A stretch of DNA of 64,000 bases from Lacihabitans sp. CCS-44 (GTDB lineage Bacteria > Bacteroidota > Bacteroidia > Cytophagales > Spirosomataceae). The DNA lies in NCBI RefSeq assembly GCF_024343735.1, contig NZ_RJUE01000055.1, forward strand, positions 1-64,000, read 5' to 3'. Below are positions 33,825-43,885 of the stretch, in pieces. The position numbers and the translations under genes are program-made. The notes beneath the pieces are model-generated. The model was not told the origin of the DNA, made no database searches, and worked only from the letters and a program-made list of their open reading frames with translations. How positions within the stretch are numbered: position 1 is the stretch's first letter; every line of letters starts with the position of its first letter.

Positions 33825-36800
33825 ATGAACCAAAAATCTACTTTTCGAAGTGGAGGTTTTCATGTACTAAGTTTGATTACTTGTATGATGTTCCTCTGTA
33901 CTTCATTTGCTTATTCCCAAATTAAAGGTAAGGTGACCGACCCCAACGGTGACGCTCTTGTAGGAGTAAGTGTGGCTATAAAAGGTACCACCAAAGGTAC
34001 ACAAACAGATGTTAGCGGTAGCTACAGTATTGAAGCCGCAAATAATACGGTTCTCGTCTTTAGTTTTGTAGGTTATGAAACTAAGGAGGCCTTGGTTTCT
34101 GCCCAAAAAGATATCAACATATCTCTTGCCTTGGATGATAAACTTTTGAGTGAAATCGTAGTCGTAGGTTATGGTTCTCAGCTGAAAAAATCGGTAACAG
34201 GAGCTGTTCAAACCATTGGAGCTAAAGAGTTCAAAGACATACCAGTTTCTCAAGTAAGCCAAAAACTACAAGGTCAGTTGGCGGGTGTGCAAATCAACCA
34301 AACTACTGGTAAACCCGGTCAGGGAATGAACGTTCGTATCAGAGGTCAATTGTCGGTGTCGGCTGGTAGTGATCCGCTATATGTAATTGATGGTTTCCCC
34401 ATCACTGGAAATATAGGGCAGCTCAACCCAGATGAAATTGAAGATATTTCGGTATTGAAAGATGCTGCTTCTACTTCACTTTATGGTTCGAGAGCAGCGA
34501 ATGGCGTAGTAATCATTAACACCAAGCGTGGAAAGTCAGGTCAAACAAACGTCAGCTTTAATACTTTTGTAGGTACGCAGGTTGTGCCAATGAAAGGACG
34601 CTTTCAAATGATGACCGCAGAGGAATTTGCCCAAACAAAAAAAGAACACTACGAAGACTCAAAACTGCCAGTGCCTGTAGAGTTTCAGAACCCTTCGCAG
34701 TATGCTGGAAAAAACAACGACTGGTTTGATGCATTGTTGCAAAGAGCTCCAGTTCAAAGTTATAATCTAACTTTGACTTCCAACAAAGACAAACTTAAAA
34801 CCTCTGTTGTGGCTGGTGTTTTCAATCAAGAAGGTGTGGTGTTAAATACCAAATACAATAGATACTCTCTAAGAGTAAATAGTGAATATGCGGTTTCGAA
34901 GAAAGTGACTATTGGTATGAATCTAGCTCCTAGCTACGTTACTGACAACACTCCTCGTACTGACGGTACAAGAGGAACGGGTATATTGTTCAATGCCATG
35001 CATACATGGCCGGTTATGCCTATTTATGAGGCTGATGGTGAAACACTTACGCTTTTTAATCGCTTTCCAGCAAGTACAGGGAATATTTTTGCATATCCCA
35101 ATTATGTGAGGTCGGCCTATGAGATAAAAAACGAAACTAAGCAAACCAACCTCTTAAGTAATGCCTACATTTCGTACAGCCCTATAAAGGGTTTGACACT
35201 GAAGTCAACTTTCAATGCCGAGCTTTTAGGGTCTAATTTTTTCTTTTTTAATCCTTCTACTGCGACAAGTAACATCAATACCGCCATTCCTGTTACTGCT
35301 GTTTCTACACGTGAATATACCAACAACGTTGGTTGGTTAAATGAAAACTTGGCTACTTATACCAAAAGTATTAACGAACATAATTTTGAAATTTTGGGGG
35401 GATATACCAATCAATCTTTCAGAAGCGATATAAACCGTATCACGTCTGATACTTATTCTGATGACCGCCTACCAACTATTCAAGGGGGTATTAACATTAG
35501 CCGAGCAGGTTTTGGAGCAACAGGTACTTTTGGAGGTACGGGTACCAATGTTCAAGAGTGGGCATTGACATCAGTATTAAGCCGCTTGTCATATAATTAT
35601 AAGAGCAAATATCTCTTTACCGCCTCTATTCGTCGTGATGGATCCTCTCGCTTTGGTTCTAACAACCGCTGGGGTACTTTCCCGTCTGTGTCTGCCGGAT
35701 GGGTATTGTCAGATGAAGACTTTATTAGAAATATTGACCAAATATCTTTCTTGAAATTGAGAACCAGTTGGGGTGTTACTGGTAATAATAACATTGGTAA
35801 CTATACCCAATATGCTTTGGTCAACAATACAGTAAATGCTGTTTTTGGTAGTACTATTGCACCAGGAGCCGCCATTACTTCTCTTGCCAATCCTAATTTG
35901 GGATGGGAGACCACACGCCAAGTTGATGTTGGACTAGATGTGGGACTGATGAACGATCGTTTCACCCTTATTTATGATTATTATACCAAAAAAACAAGTA
36001 ACCTATTGTTTGCGGTACAAATACCTCAGGAGGCTGGTTTCGCCAATTTTAACGATAATATCGGTGAAATCAAATTTTGGGGTCATGAAGTAGCCTTGGT
36101 TTCAAGAATACTTACAAAAGGTAAGTTGAAATGGACTTTGAATACCAACATTTCATTTAACCGCAACAAAGTATTGGCTTTAGCTCCAGGTATAGACAGG
36201 GTTTATGGACTGCACCATATAACGAAAGTTGGACAGCCATTCGGACAATTCTACGGCCACATAGCCAATGGCGTTTATCAAAATGCCGAGGACTTAAAGA
36301 ATTCACCTAAGGTGCCAGGTCGCTCTTTTGTAGGTACCATTAAATTGGTTGATGTCAATGGCGACGGTGTACTTACAAATGGTGGAGACAACGACGACAG
36401 AGCCATAATGGGAAATCCTTTTCCTGACTTTATATATGGTGCAACTACCAATCTTGCTTACGGTAATTTTGATTTAAATATAGTAGGGTCAGGTTCACAG
36501 GGCAACGATTTGATGGTTAGGCATTTGTACAGTACGGCAAATTTGGACGGGGTTTTTAACTTTCACAAAGAAGTAAAATATCGCTGGCGTTCAGAAGCTA
36601 ACCCTGGAAAAGGATTTTATGGTACAACTGTAGGTGGAGGTACTGTGACGGGTATTGAGCGTGACTGGTGGAACAGTCGCTTTATAACAGACGCTTCGTT
36701 TTTCACTATTAAAAACATTACATTAGGTTACACTATAAATAAATCCAACAAGCTTTTCAAATCTGCTAGAGTTTATGCTTCTATGCAGCAGGCTTTCGTA

Positions 36801-36947
36801 TTTACTAAGTATTGGGGAGGTCAAAATCCAGAGGTGAGTTCTCAAAACGATGGAAACGGAGATGGTGGAAACTTAAGCCCGGGTGTCGATCAATTTAACT
36901 ATCCTGTACCTCGTACTACTACATTTGGTGTAAACTTTAACTTCTAA
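33825..36947 (+). CDS. SusC/RagA-type TonB-linked outer-membrane transporter
   Basis: The 1040-residue protein has a signal peptide, a carboxypeptidase-like beta domain (IKGKVTDPNGDALVGVSVAIKG), a plug domain with the Bacteroidota signature VVVGYGSQLKKSVTGAV and DPLYVIDGFPI, then a 22-strand barrel ending TFGVNFNF. It imports glycans bound by the SusD-like lipoprotein encoded 6 bases downstream, using TonB energy. The absence of an N-terminal anti-sigma-interacting STN domain suggests no dedicated ECF sigma control. It opens the carbohydrate locus. Confidence 0.96.
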   Translation: MNQKSTFRSGGFHVLSLITCMMFLCTSFAYSQIKGKVTDPNGDALVGVSVAIKGTTKGTQTDVSGSYSIEAANNTVLVFSFVGYETKEALVSAQKDINISLALDDKLLSEIVVVGYGSQLKKSVTGAVQTIGAKEFKDIPVSQVSQKLQGQLAGVQINQTTGKPGQGMNVRIRGQLSVSAGSDPLYVIDGFPITGNIGQLNPDEIEDISVLKDAASTSLYGSRAANGVVIINTKRGKSGQTNVSFNTFVGTQVVPMKGRFQMMTAEEFAQTKKEHYEDSKLPVPVEFQNPSQYAGKNNDWFDALLQRAPVQSYNLTLTSNKDKLKTSVVAGVFNQEGVVLNTKYNRYSLRVNSEYAVSKKVTIGMNLAPSYVTDNTPRTDGTRGTGILFNAMHTWPVMPIYEADGETLTLFNRFPASTGNIFAYPNYVRSAYEIKNETKQTNLLSNAYISYSPIKGLTLKSTFNAELLGSNFFFFNPSTATSNINTAIPVTAVSTREYTNNVGWLNENLATYTKSINEHNFEILGGYTNQSFRSDINRITSDTYSDDRLPTIQGGINISRAGFGATGTFGGTGTNVQEWALTSVLSRLSYNYKSKYLFTASIRRDGSSRFGSNNRWGTFPSVSAGWVLSDEDFIRNIDQISFLKLRTSWGVTGNNNIGNYTQYALVNNTVNAVFGSTIAPGAAITSLANPNLGWETTRQVDVGLDVGLMNDRFTLIYDYYTKKTSNLLFAVQIPQEAGFANFNDNIGEIKFWGHEVALVSRILTKGKLKWTLNTNISFNRNKVLALAPGIDRVYGLHHITKVGQPFGQFYGHIANGVYQNAEDLKNSPKVPGRSFVGTIKLVDVNGDGVLTNGGDNDDRAIMGNPFPDFIYGATTNLAYGNFDLNIVGSGSQGNDLMVRHLYSTANLDGVFNFHKEVKYRWRSEANPGKGFYGTTVGGGTVTGIERDWWNSRFITDASFFTIKNITLGYTINKSNKLFKSARVYASMQQAFVFTKYWGGQNPEVSSQNDGNGDGGNLSPGVDQFNYPVPRTTTFGVNFNF

Positions 36948-36953
36948 AAAAAC

Positions 36954-38462
36954 ATGAAAAAAGTAATAATATTTTCGCTTTTATTCAGCTTTGTCAATAT
37001 AAGCTGTTCTGATGATCTTCTAAGTATTACACCTGAGGTTAACCTTAGTACAAATACATTTTTCAAAACCGATACGGATTTTATACAGGCAGTGAATGCG
37101 GCTTACGCACCTCAACGGGCAATTCACAACATTACGTCGGTATATTTAACAGAGCAACACTCTGATAATGCCAGATATGTACGTAACGTATTGTTCGGTG
37201 CTACCGAAAACCAGTCTAACTTGGCGGACTTCAACGTGCCTACTGCTAATGGTTTAACCACGAATACCAACGTTTTGGGCTTTTACAGACAGAGTTACTT
37301 GGTCATTTCTCGTGCCAACCAAATATTGTCATTGATAGATGAGGCTACAATTACCGATGCTGTTAAAAAGAATGTGAAAGGCCAGGCTTTGTTTTTGAGG
37401 GCAATTACATACTTAGATCTGGCTCGTTTGTTTAATAGGGCTCCGTTACAACTGAAGCCAGTTACTGGTCGTGAGGATGCCGCTGCACCGCTGGGTACTG
37501 CCGACCAAATATACAGCCAAGTCATAAAAGACGCTGCCGAAGCGGCTACGTTGTTGCCAGACAAAAATACACAAACGGCTGGCAGAGCTACCTCTGGTGC
37601 AGCTCAGATGGTACTCGCCAATGTATATTTAATTCAAAAGAAATGGGCCGAGGCCGAGGCGGAACTAAGAAAAATAGTTTCGGGTGGGCAGTATAGTCTA
37701 ATGGCCAATTATGCAGACGCATTTAGTACGACCAATGGTCTGAAAAATGGCAAAGAATCAATATTTGAAATTCAATATTTAGAAGGAGCTGCTGGATTGC
37801 AAGGCAATTTCTTTTACAATATGACTCCTAGGCCTATTACAGCTGCTGAATTGACAACATTGACTGGAACGTCTAATGCCCAAGGACTTACTGGTGACGG
37901 CAACAACGTTCCTACACCAGATTTAGTAGAGGCTTATGAAGCTGGAGATAAAAGAAAAGATGCATCAATAGGTTTCATTACTATTTCTAGTGCAGTACAT
38001 ACGAATAAATCGTTTCCTTACATGAAAAAATTTGCAAGACCTCATTCTTTGCATGACAATCATGGTATGAATTGGCCAGTTTACAGATATTCTGAGGCAT
38101 TACTGTTTCTAGCAGAGGCTTTGGTGGAGCAAAATAAACTGGGAGATGCGACCACGTACATTAACCTAATTCGTAGCCGTGCAGGATTGGCCGCCACTAC
38201 AGCTACTTCTCAATCGGACCTTCGCAATGCAGTTTATCAAGAGCGTAGAGTAGAGTTGGCTTTTGAATCAAAAAGATTGTATGATTTGGTTAGAACAGGG
38301 CGTTTTGATTCTGTGATTAAAGCTTATGGTGATAGAGTTAAGGCAGATAAGTTTAGGTATTATTTCCCAACTGAGGGTTTTGTTCCGAGCGACGCCTTTT
38401 CAAACATAACGCCTTATTATGGCCTTCCAGCAGATGAGGCAGCACTTTCGCCCCATTTTTAA
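36954..38462 (+). CDS. SusD/RagB-type surface glycan-binding lipoprotein
   Basis: The 502-residue lipoprotein (lipobox SFVNISCSDD) has the SusD pattern: N-terminal TPR helices (QAVNAAYAPQRA, GQALFLRAITYLDLARLFN) and the C-terminal RYSEALLFLAEAL, INLIRSRAGL and ERRVELAFESKRLYDLVR motifs. It caps the SusC barrel and binds substrate at the cell surface. The SusC-SusD spacing is 6 bases. Ligand not predictable. Confidence 0.96.
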   Translation: MKKVIIFSLLFSFVNISCSDDLLSITPEVNLSTNTFFKTDTDFIQAVNAAYAPQRAIHNITSVYLTEQHSDNARYVRNVLFGATENQSNLADFNVPTANGLTTNTNVLGFYRQSYLVISRANQILSLIDEATITDAVKKNVKGQALFLRAITYLDLARLFNRAPLQLKPVTGREDAAAPLGTADQIYSQVIKDAAEAATLLPDKNTQTAGRATSGAAQMVLANVYLIQKKWAEAEAELRKIVSGGQYSLMANYADAFSTTNGLKNGKESIFEIQYLEGAAGLQGNFFYNMTPRPITAAELTTLTGTSNAQGLTGDGNNVPTPDLVEAYEAGDKRKDASIGFITISSAVHTNKSFPYMKKFARPHSLHDNHGMNWPVYRYSEALLFLAEALVEQNKLGDATTYINLIRSRAGLAATTATSQSDLRNAVYQERRVELAFESKRLYDLVRTGRFDSVIKAYGDRVKADKFRYYFPTEGFVPSDAFSNITPYYGLPADEAALSPHF

Positions 38463-38482
38463 AAAGTTTTATTAATTTTTCG

Positions 38483-38528
38483 TGCTACACAAGAAATAAT
38501 TTGGAGTTTCTTGTGTAGCATGTTTTTT
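38483..38528 (+). terminator. Terminator after the SusD gene
   Basis: TGCTACACAAGAAA pairs perfectly with TTTCTTGTGTAGCA over 14 bases with a 10-base loop, then TGTTTTTT follows. It would separate the abundant SusCD message from the enzymes downstream. Confidence 0.85.
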
Positions 38529-38563
38529 AATGCCTAATTTAATAGCTCAAATAAACAAACATT

Positions 38564-41254
38564 ATGTTATTCAACCTTAAAAATTTAAAATTCATTGTGG
38601 CATTGTTTGCCATAATTGGAGCTGCTTCATTTACAATTACCAAAAATCCTTTCTCAAAACACGCCATTGAAGATAATCCCAAAATCAAGAAATTGAGATT
38701 ATCTGATGGATTTGCAGCAGAACATCTCTACAGTCCTTCGGCCAACAATCAAGGCTCGTGGGTAGCCATGGCTTTTGACGACAAAGGGCGTCTGATAACC
38801 TCTGACCAATATGGTAAACTGTACAGATTGAAAATCCCAGCAATTGGGTCATCATCTCTCACTCCCGACGTTGAGAAATTAAAGATTGGTACTGGAGTAG
38901 GAGCAGACACCATGGGTATGGGCTATTCGCAGGGACTACTTTATGCCTTTAATAGTCTTTATGTGATGGTAAATAACAGCAAAAATAATAAGACATTTAC
39001 TAGACAAAGTGGTTTGTATCGCTTGCAAGATTTAGACGGTGACGATCAATTTGAGAAAGTGACATTCATGAAACCAATGGACGGTGATGGAGAGCATGGC
39101 CCACATAGTATCAAGCTTTCTCCTGACGGAAAATCTTTGGTTGTGATTTCAGGAAATCATACCGATGTACCTCCAATGGATCATTATAGATTGCCCAAAA
39201 ATTGGCAAGAAGACCAGTTGTTTCCATTAATTAAGGATCCACGTGGCCATGCCAACGATAGATATGCACCAGGAGGATGGGTTGCTCAGCTTGACCCAGA
39301 TGGCAAACATTGGGAATTATTAAACGCTGGATATCGCAACGCCTTTGATTTTGATTTTAACGAAGTGGGCGATTTGTTCGTTTATGATGCTGACATGGAG
39401 TGGGATTTTGGCACACCTTGGTATAGACCTACAAGAGTAACGCACTCTACCTCAGCTGCTGAATTTGGCTGGAGAACGGGTAATAGTAAATGGTCCCAAA
39501 CTTACCCTGATAATCTTCCGCCTGTTATAAATATTGGACAAGGCTCACCTACGAATTTAATTCACTTAAAAAATGCTAAAGTACCGGCAAAATATCAGCG
39601 GACACTCTTAGCTTTTGACTGGAGTTTTGGCATCATGCACGCTATTCATCTAAAGCCTTCTGGTTCTACTTATACCTCCGAACGTACAGAGTTTCTTTCA
39701 GGTTTACCACTTCCATTGACTGACGGCGTGGTTGGCCCTGACGGTTCTATTTATTTTATGACAGGCGGTCGTAGACTAGAGTCTGATTTATATAGAGTAA
39801 CCTATGTCGGAAGCGAATCTACGGCACCTATTGCCGTTACACCAATAAACGAAGCCAATGCTTTGCGTCGTAATTTGGAGAAATTCCATACCGGTGGTGC
39901 CAATCCTGATGCTATTAAAACTGCCTGGCCACATCTTAAGAGTACAGATAGATTTATACGCTATGCTGCCAGATTGGCTCTAGAACATCAACCATTTGAT
40001 CAATGGCAAAATCTAGCTTTGGCAGAGAAAGATCCAGTGGCTTCTACTCAGGCTTTGATTTCCCTAATAAGAATGGGTAAAGGCGACAAGCAAAATGAGA
40101 TAATTAATGCTTTGTTAAAAATCAATTTCAAAGCTTTAACAGAGTCTCAAAAGATTGATGTCTTGAGGGCTTTTGAATTGTCGTTTTTGAGAATGGGAAT
40201 GCCTACCGAGGTCAATAAAACAAAAATTATCGCCTACATGAATCCCAATTATCCAGCAAATACAGCAGAGCTTAACCGAATGTTGAGTAAAAACCTATTG
40301 TATCTTGATGCCCCCGGAGCTATTCAAAAAACGATGGCTTTGATGAAACTCAAGGATGAGCCAGGTTCTACGGACAACATGCTCAAAACAGCAACAAACT
40401 CTAATGATTTGATTGGCAGAAGTACTCAATATGGTGGAGATATAGCCAATACTTTAGCCAATTTGCCCCCAATGCAGCAGACTTATTATGCAAACGTATT
40501 AACAATGGCCAAAAAAGGTTGGACAAATGCAGAAAGAGAAACATATTTCAAGTGGTTTAATAACGCCTTTAAATTTAAGGGAGGAAATAGCTACGTTGGA
40601 TTTATTGATAGATCTCGAAAATTGGCACTTAAAAATGTACCAGAAGATAGGAAGGCTTACTTTGATAAATTGTCAGGAGCGGAATTGTTAAGTTCAAATG
40701 GAAATAATTTGGTGTCTTCTGCATATCCAAAAGGTCCTGGAAGAAGATGGACACTTCAGTCGGGAACTACAGTTTTAGACAAAGGTTTAACTGACAGAGA
40801 TTTTGAGCAAGGTAAAGCCATGTTTGCAGCCTCAACTTGCAAAGGATGTCACAGTATTTTAGGAGAAGGTGGATCTGCAGGGCCAGATTTGACTCAGATT
40901 GGTACTCGTTTCTCACCAAAAGACATTTTAGAGGCAATAGTAGATCCTGATAAAACAATTTCAGATCAATATGCAGCCACTCAGTTTTCTTTAAAAAATG
41001 GGACCTCTATAGTTGGTCGTTTGGTAAACGAAGACAAGTTGGCTTATTACGTTTCTCAAAACCCATATTCCCCAGATGCCTTGGAGAAAGTATTGAAAAA
41101 GAACGTAAGTTCAACCAAAACTTCGAATGTGTCAATGATGTTCCAAGGTTTAATTAATGCCTTAAATGAAGAAGAATACAAGGATTTGATGGCCTATTTA
41201 ATTTCCGGAGGAAATGCAAAGAATCCGATGTTTAAGGCTCAAGTTCAGAAATAA
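38564..41254 (+). CDS. Exported beta-propeller / helical-repeat / cytochrome c dehydrogenase-like protein
   Basis: The 896-residue protein has a signal peptide, then a glucose/sorbosone-dehydrogenase-like propeller (about residues 40-430; AFDDKGRLITSDQYGKLYRL, DGDGEHGPHSI, GYRNAFDFDFNEVGDLFVYD). A helical HEAT-like region (about 450-700) follows, then a C-terminal heme-c domain with CKGCH near residue 760 and the motif GPDLTQIGTRFSPKDILEAI. This is the architecture of 'PVC-type' putative membrane-bound dehydrogenases. It may oxidise a sugar in the periplasm and pass electrons through its heme. Substrate and cofactor (PQQ or other) are not determined. Confidence 0.85.
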   Translation: MLFNLKNLKFIVALFAIIGAASFTITKNPFSKHAIEDNPKIKKLRLSDGFAAEHLYSPSANNQGSWVAMAFDDKGRLITSDQYGKLYRLKIPAIGSSSLTPDVEKLKIGTGVGADTMGMGYSQGLLYAFNSLYVMVNNSKNNKTFTRQSGLYRLQDLDGDDQFEKVTFMKPMDGDGEHGPHSIKLSPDGKSLVVISGNHTDVPPMDHYRLPKNWQEDQLFPLIKDPRGHANDRYAPGGWVAQLDPDGKHWELLNAGYRNAFDFDFNEVGDLFVYDADMEWDFGTPWYRPTRVTHSTSAAEFGWRTGNSKWSQTYPDNLPPVINIGQGSPTNLIHLKNAKVPAKYQRTLLAFDWSFGIMHAIHLKPSGSTYTSERTEFLSGLPLPLTDGVVGPDGSIYFMTGGRRLESDLYRVTYVGSESTAPIAVTPINEANALRRNLEKFHTGGANPDAIKTAWPHLKSTDRFIRYAARLALEHQPFDQWQNLALAEKDPVASTQALISLIRMGKGDKQNEIINALLKINFKALTESQKIDVLRAFELSFLRMGMPTEVNKTKIIAYMNPNYPANTAELNRMLSKNLLYLDAPGAIQKTMALMKLKDEPGSTDNMLKTATNSNDLIGRSTQYGGDIANTLANLPPMQQTYYANVLTMAKKGWTNAERETYFKWFNNAFKFKGGNSYVGFIDRSRKLALKNVPEDRKAYFDKLSGAELLSSNGNNLVSSAYPKGPGRRWTLQSGTTVLDKGLTDRDFEQGKAMFAASTCKGCHSILGEGGSAGPDLTQIGTRFSPKDILEAIVDPDKTISDQYAATQFSLKNGTSIVGRLVNEDKLAYYVSQNPYSPDALEKVLKKNVSSTKTSNVSMMFQGLINALNEEEYKDLMAYLISGGNAKNPMFKAQVQK

Positions 41255-41264
41255 AAAGAATATG

Positions 41265-41291
41265 GAATCTGTGGTTTTTTATCACAGATTC
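41265..41291 (+). terminator. Hairpin between dehydrogenase and DUF1080 genes
   Basis: GAATCTGTG and CACAGATTC are perfect inverted 9-mers around a T-rich loop, but the trailing sequence is only TATTTTAACC. It is a weak terminator or an mRNA-end stabiliser within the operon. Confidence 0.5.
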
Positions 41292-41310
41292 TATTTTAAC
41301 CTTAATTAAA

Positions 41311-42069
41311 ATGAAAAAATATATAACTTTAATTTCTGTTTTGGCTGTCATAATTAGTTGTAAAACTAGTAATGTGGCTCAAAATTCCGAAAAAGGTTTC
41401 AAGTCAATTTTTGATGGAAAAACCTTGAAAGGTTGGTCGGGCGATACTAAATATTGGAGAGTTGAAAATGGTAACATAGTTGGCGAAATTACTCCAGAGA
41501 CACTTTTGAAAACCAATTCATTCTTAACATGGGAAGGTGGACAACCAGCCGACTTTGAACTAAAAGCCGAATTTAATATTACAGAGAAGGGTAACTCGGG
41601 CATAAACTATCGTAGTGTGGTTTTTCCAGATGTGCCCAATGCTTTGAAAGGCTACCAAGCCGATATTGACGGTGCAAATCGCTACACTGGTCAGAATTAT
41701 GAGGAACGCGGCAGAACCACCTTGGCCTATCGTGGTCAGATTACCGAAATAAATCCTCAAAGCGGTAGCATGACACCAGAACAAGTACGTGCCAAAGTTT
41801 CGAAAAATGCATGGACCGAATTGAAGGTTTCTGGCAGCCTAGGTGAAAATTTGGCACTAAAAGAAAAAATAAAGGCCGAAGACTGGAATGAAATAAGATT
41901 GGTGGTAAAAGGAAACAGACTACAACATTATGTAAATGGCGTATTGATGAGTGATGTAACTGATAACGATACCGTTAACGGTAAAGCCAAAGGCCATTTG
42001 GGCGTGCAAGTGCATGTCGGGCCACCTATGAAAGTGCAGTATCGAAACATAAGAATTAAAAATTTGTAG
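41311..42069 (+). CDS. DUF1080 (3-keto-disaccharide hydrolase-type) lipoprotein
   Basis: The 252-residue protein has a lipobox (AVIISCKTS) and one DUF1080 domain: FKSIFDGKTLKGWSG, WRVENGNIVGEI, FELKAEFNITEKGNSGINYR, and the end GHLGVQVHVGPPMKVQYRNIRI. The domain has a concanavalin-like beta sandwich; characterised members cleave 3-keto-glycosides by hydrolysis or elimination. It is probably periplasmic and would act after a 3-oxidation step, which the upstream dehydrogenase-like protein or a Gfo/Idh enzyme could supply. Confidence 0.9.
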   Translation: MKKYITLISVLAVIISCKTSNVAQNSEKGFKSIFDGKTLKGWSGDTKYWRVENGNIVGEITPETLLKTNSFLTWEGGQPADFELKAEFNITEKGNSGINYRSVVFPDVPNALKGYQADIDGANRYTGQNYEERGRTTLAYRGQITEINPQSGSMTPEQVRAKVSKNAWTELKVSGSLGENLALKEKIKAEDWNEIRLVVKGNRLQHYVNGVLMSDVTDNDTVNGKAKGHLGVQVHVGPPMKVQYRNIRIKNL

Positions 42070-42080
42070 AACATAAAAGA

Positions 42081-42125
42081 GCTTTGGTTATTGGCTAAAA
42101 GCCAGTAGCCATGAGCTGGGAGCTA
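42081..42125. repeat. Intergenic repeat with a small hairpin
   Basis: The stretch contains TTGGTTATTGGCT, then TGGCT-AAA-AGCCA as a hairpin and AGCTGGGAGCT. The GGTTATTGG word is the inverse of the CAATAAC array unit at 1771-1819, so both may belong to one repeat family. Confidence 0.5.
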
Positions 42126-42129
42126 AATA

Positions 42130-42981
42130 ATGGTTAAAATTGGGTTTAATGTATTGGCTTGGACGGCCAATGTCACAGAGGAATTGTTTCCCACACTGGA
42201 TAGGCTTAAGAAAATCGGCTACGATGGTGTCGAGTTTTTTGTAGGTGGTGCAGAATCTGAAAACTGTAAGAAAGTAGGTCAACATGCAAAAGAACTTGGA
42301 TTAGATGTTACTACAGTTACAGTTGTCGGGAAAGATACCAATCCCATTAATGCTTCTGCAACCATCAGATCTGCTGGTCTCGATGCCATCAAAACTGCCA
42401 TCGATAGAACCTATGATTTGGGCGGAAATTTACTTTGTGGACCTATTCATTCGGCACACAATCATTTCGAGGCTCATCCAGCTCTTGATGAAGAATATAA
42501 GCGTGCCGCCGAGGTGCTTTATGAGGCTGGTGATTATGCAAAACAAGCTGGTATCATTTTAGGGCCAGAAGCCTTAAATCGTTTCGAATGTTACCTCTGC
42601 AACACCATGGAGCAGTTAGCCAGACTTCTAAAAGAAACCAACCACCCAAACGTGCGTGCAATGTTTGACACCCACCATGCCAACATGGAGGAAAAGAAAT
42701 TTGCTTCAGCCATCGAAACCATCGCTCCATATTTGCACCATGTGCATATCAGCGAAAACGACCGTGGTACGCCCGGTGAGGGACATATTCAGTTTGATGA
42801 TTCTTTCTCAACATTGAAAAAAATCGATTACTCGGGCTATTTGACCATAGAAGCATTTTCAAGAAACGACCCTGACTTTGCCAACGCCATAGGAGTATGG
42901 AGAGAATACAACGCCCCCTGGGACATAGCAGAAAATGGCTTTAAATTCATAAAAATGATGTGCGAGAAGCACCATCTGTAG
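42130..42981 (+). CDS. Sugar phosphate isomerase/epimerase (TIM barrel)
   Basis: The 283-residue protein belongs to the AP-endonuclease-2-like TIM-barrel superfamily (hydroxypyruvate isomerase / D-psicose-3-epimerase relatives). Putative metal ligands are the Glu in GPEALNRFECY, the Asp/His in MFDTHHANMEE, the His in HHVHISEND and the Glu in YLTIEAFSRND. The pattern is closest to D-tagatose/D-allulose 3-epimerase-type members. It probably isomerises or epimerises a keto-sugar in the cytosol. It is one of three such genes in this locus. Confidence 0.88.
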   Translation: MVKIGFNVLAWTANVTEELFPTLDRLKKIGYDGVEFFVGGAESENCKKVGQHAKELGLDVTTVTVVGKDTNPINASATIRSAGLDAIKTAIDRTYDLGGNLLCGPIHSAHNHFEAHPALDEEYKRAAEVLYEAGDYAKQAGIILGPEALNRFECYLCNTMEQLARLLKETNHPNVRAMFDTHHANMEEKKFASAIETIAPYLHHVHISENDRGTPGEGHIQFDDSFSTLKKIDYSGYLTIEAFSRNDPDFANAIGVWREYNAPWDIAENGFKFIKMMCEKHHL

Positions 42982-43005
42982 CCTACTTTTTTTTAGTTTC
43001 TTTTA

Positions 43006-43039
43006 ATATCCGTGTAAATCAGTTCAATCCGTGTTCCAA
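43006..43039. repeat. ATCCGTGT-type repeat, copy 1
   Basis: ATATCCGTGTAAATCAGTTC is followed by AATCCGTGTTCCAA. The word ATCCGTGT appears twice about 21 nt apart with a degenerate middle copy. It lies 18 bases upstream of the next start codon. Confidence 0.8.
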
Positions 43040-43056
43040 TTGAACATCAACCTAAA

Positions 43057-43884
43057 ATGAAAAATAATATTCCCTTCCGTTTCGGCTCCGAAGTTTACAC
43101 TTGGTATATGTCTGGCAATGGCGAAACCCACAAAGGTCGTCTGGGGCACATGATAGAAATCATCGCCAAGGCTGGTTTTACAGGTATTCAACCAATATTT
43201 ACCTGGATGGGGGATTTGGTAGACCCAAGCCTTTTGGCCGCAAAACTACAGGAAAATGGAATTGAATTGGCAGCTTTGGCATTGGCACAAGAGTGGAATG
43301 GCAAAGAAGAAACCGCCGAGGAAAGAAAAATATCTGATAATGCCATCGCTCTTTTAGAAAGATTTCCAAATGCCATTCTTAATACCGTACAAATACCAAC
43401 TGGAAGAAATGATTTGGAAGCAAGGCAAAAATCATTGGTAAATATTGTGAATTCTGTTTCGCAAAGAGCTTATAATAAGGGAATTGCATGTAGTTATCAT
43501 CCAAACTCGCCTCACAGTTCCATTATTCGTACTGCCGAGGATTACAAAATCGTTTTAGAAGGCCTCAACGAAAAAGTAACAGGCTGGACGCCAGATGTTG
43601 GTCATATCATCAATGGCGACATGGATCCTTTAGCAAAAATGAAAGAATATCAGCACTTGATCAACCACGTGCATTACAAGGATTGGAACGGAATGCCTGA
43701 ATGGACCATCATGGGAAATGGTAAAGTGGATTTGGTTGGAATCACCCAATGGCTGAAGGATATCAATTATAGCGGTTGGATTATTTGCGAAGACGAAGGC
43801 CCTGAGGCATTAGAAGACCCCGATTGCGTGACACTACATGACGGTAATTGGATAAAAAATGACTTAATTCCAGCTTTGAAATAA
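43057..43884 (+). CDS. Sugar phosphate isomerase/epimerase (TIM barrel)
   Basis: This 275-residue member of the same TIM-barrel superfamily is distinct from its upstream neighbour. It begins RFGSEVYTWYMSGNGETHK. Likely metal ligands are the Glu/Gln region of NTVQIPTGRND, the His in CSYHPNSPHSS, the Asp/His in GWTPDVGHIINGD and the Glu in WIICEDEGPEALEDPD. The partner motif NHVHYKDWNG resembles inosose dehydratase (IolE)-like and related proteins. It probably acts on a keto-sugar or cyclitol-like intermediate. The hydrolase gene starts 2 bases after its stop. Confidence 0.87.
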   Translation: MKNNIPFRFGSEVYTWYMSGNGETHKGRLGHMIEIIAKAGFTGIQPIFTWMGDLVDPSLLAAKLQENGIELAALALAQEWNGKEETAEERKISDNAIALLERFPNAILNTVQIPTGRNDLEARQKSLVNIVNSVSQRAYNKGIACSYHPNSPHSSIIRTAEDYKIVLEGLNEKVTGWTPDVGHIINGDMDPLAKMKEYQHLINHVHYKDWNGMPEWTIMGNGKVDLVGITQWLKDINYSGWIICEDEGPEALEDPDCVTLHDGNWIKNDLIPALK

Positions 43885-43885
43885 G

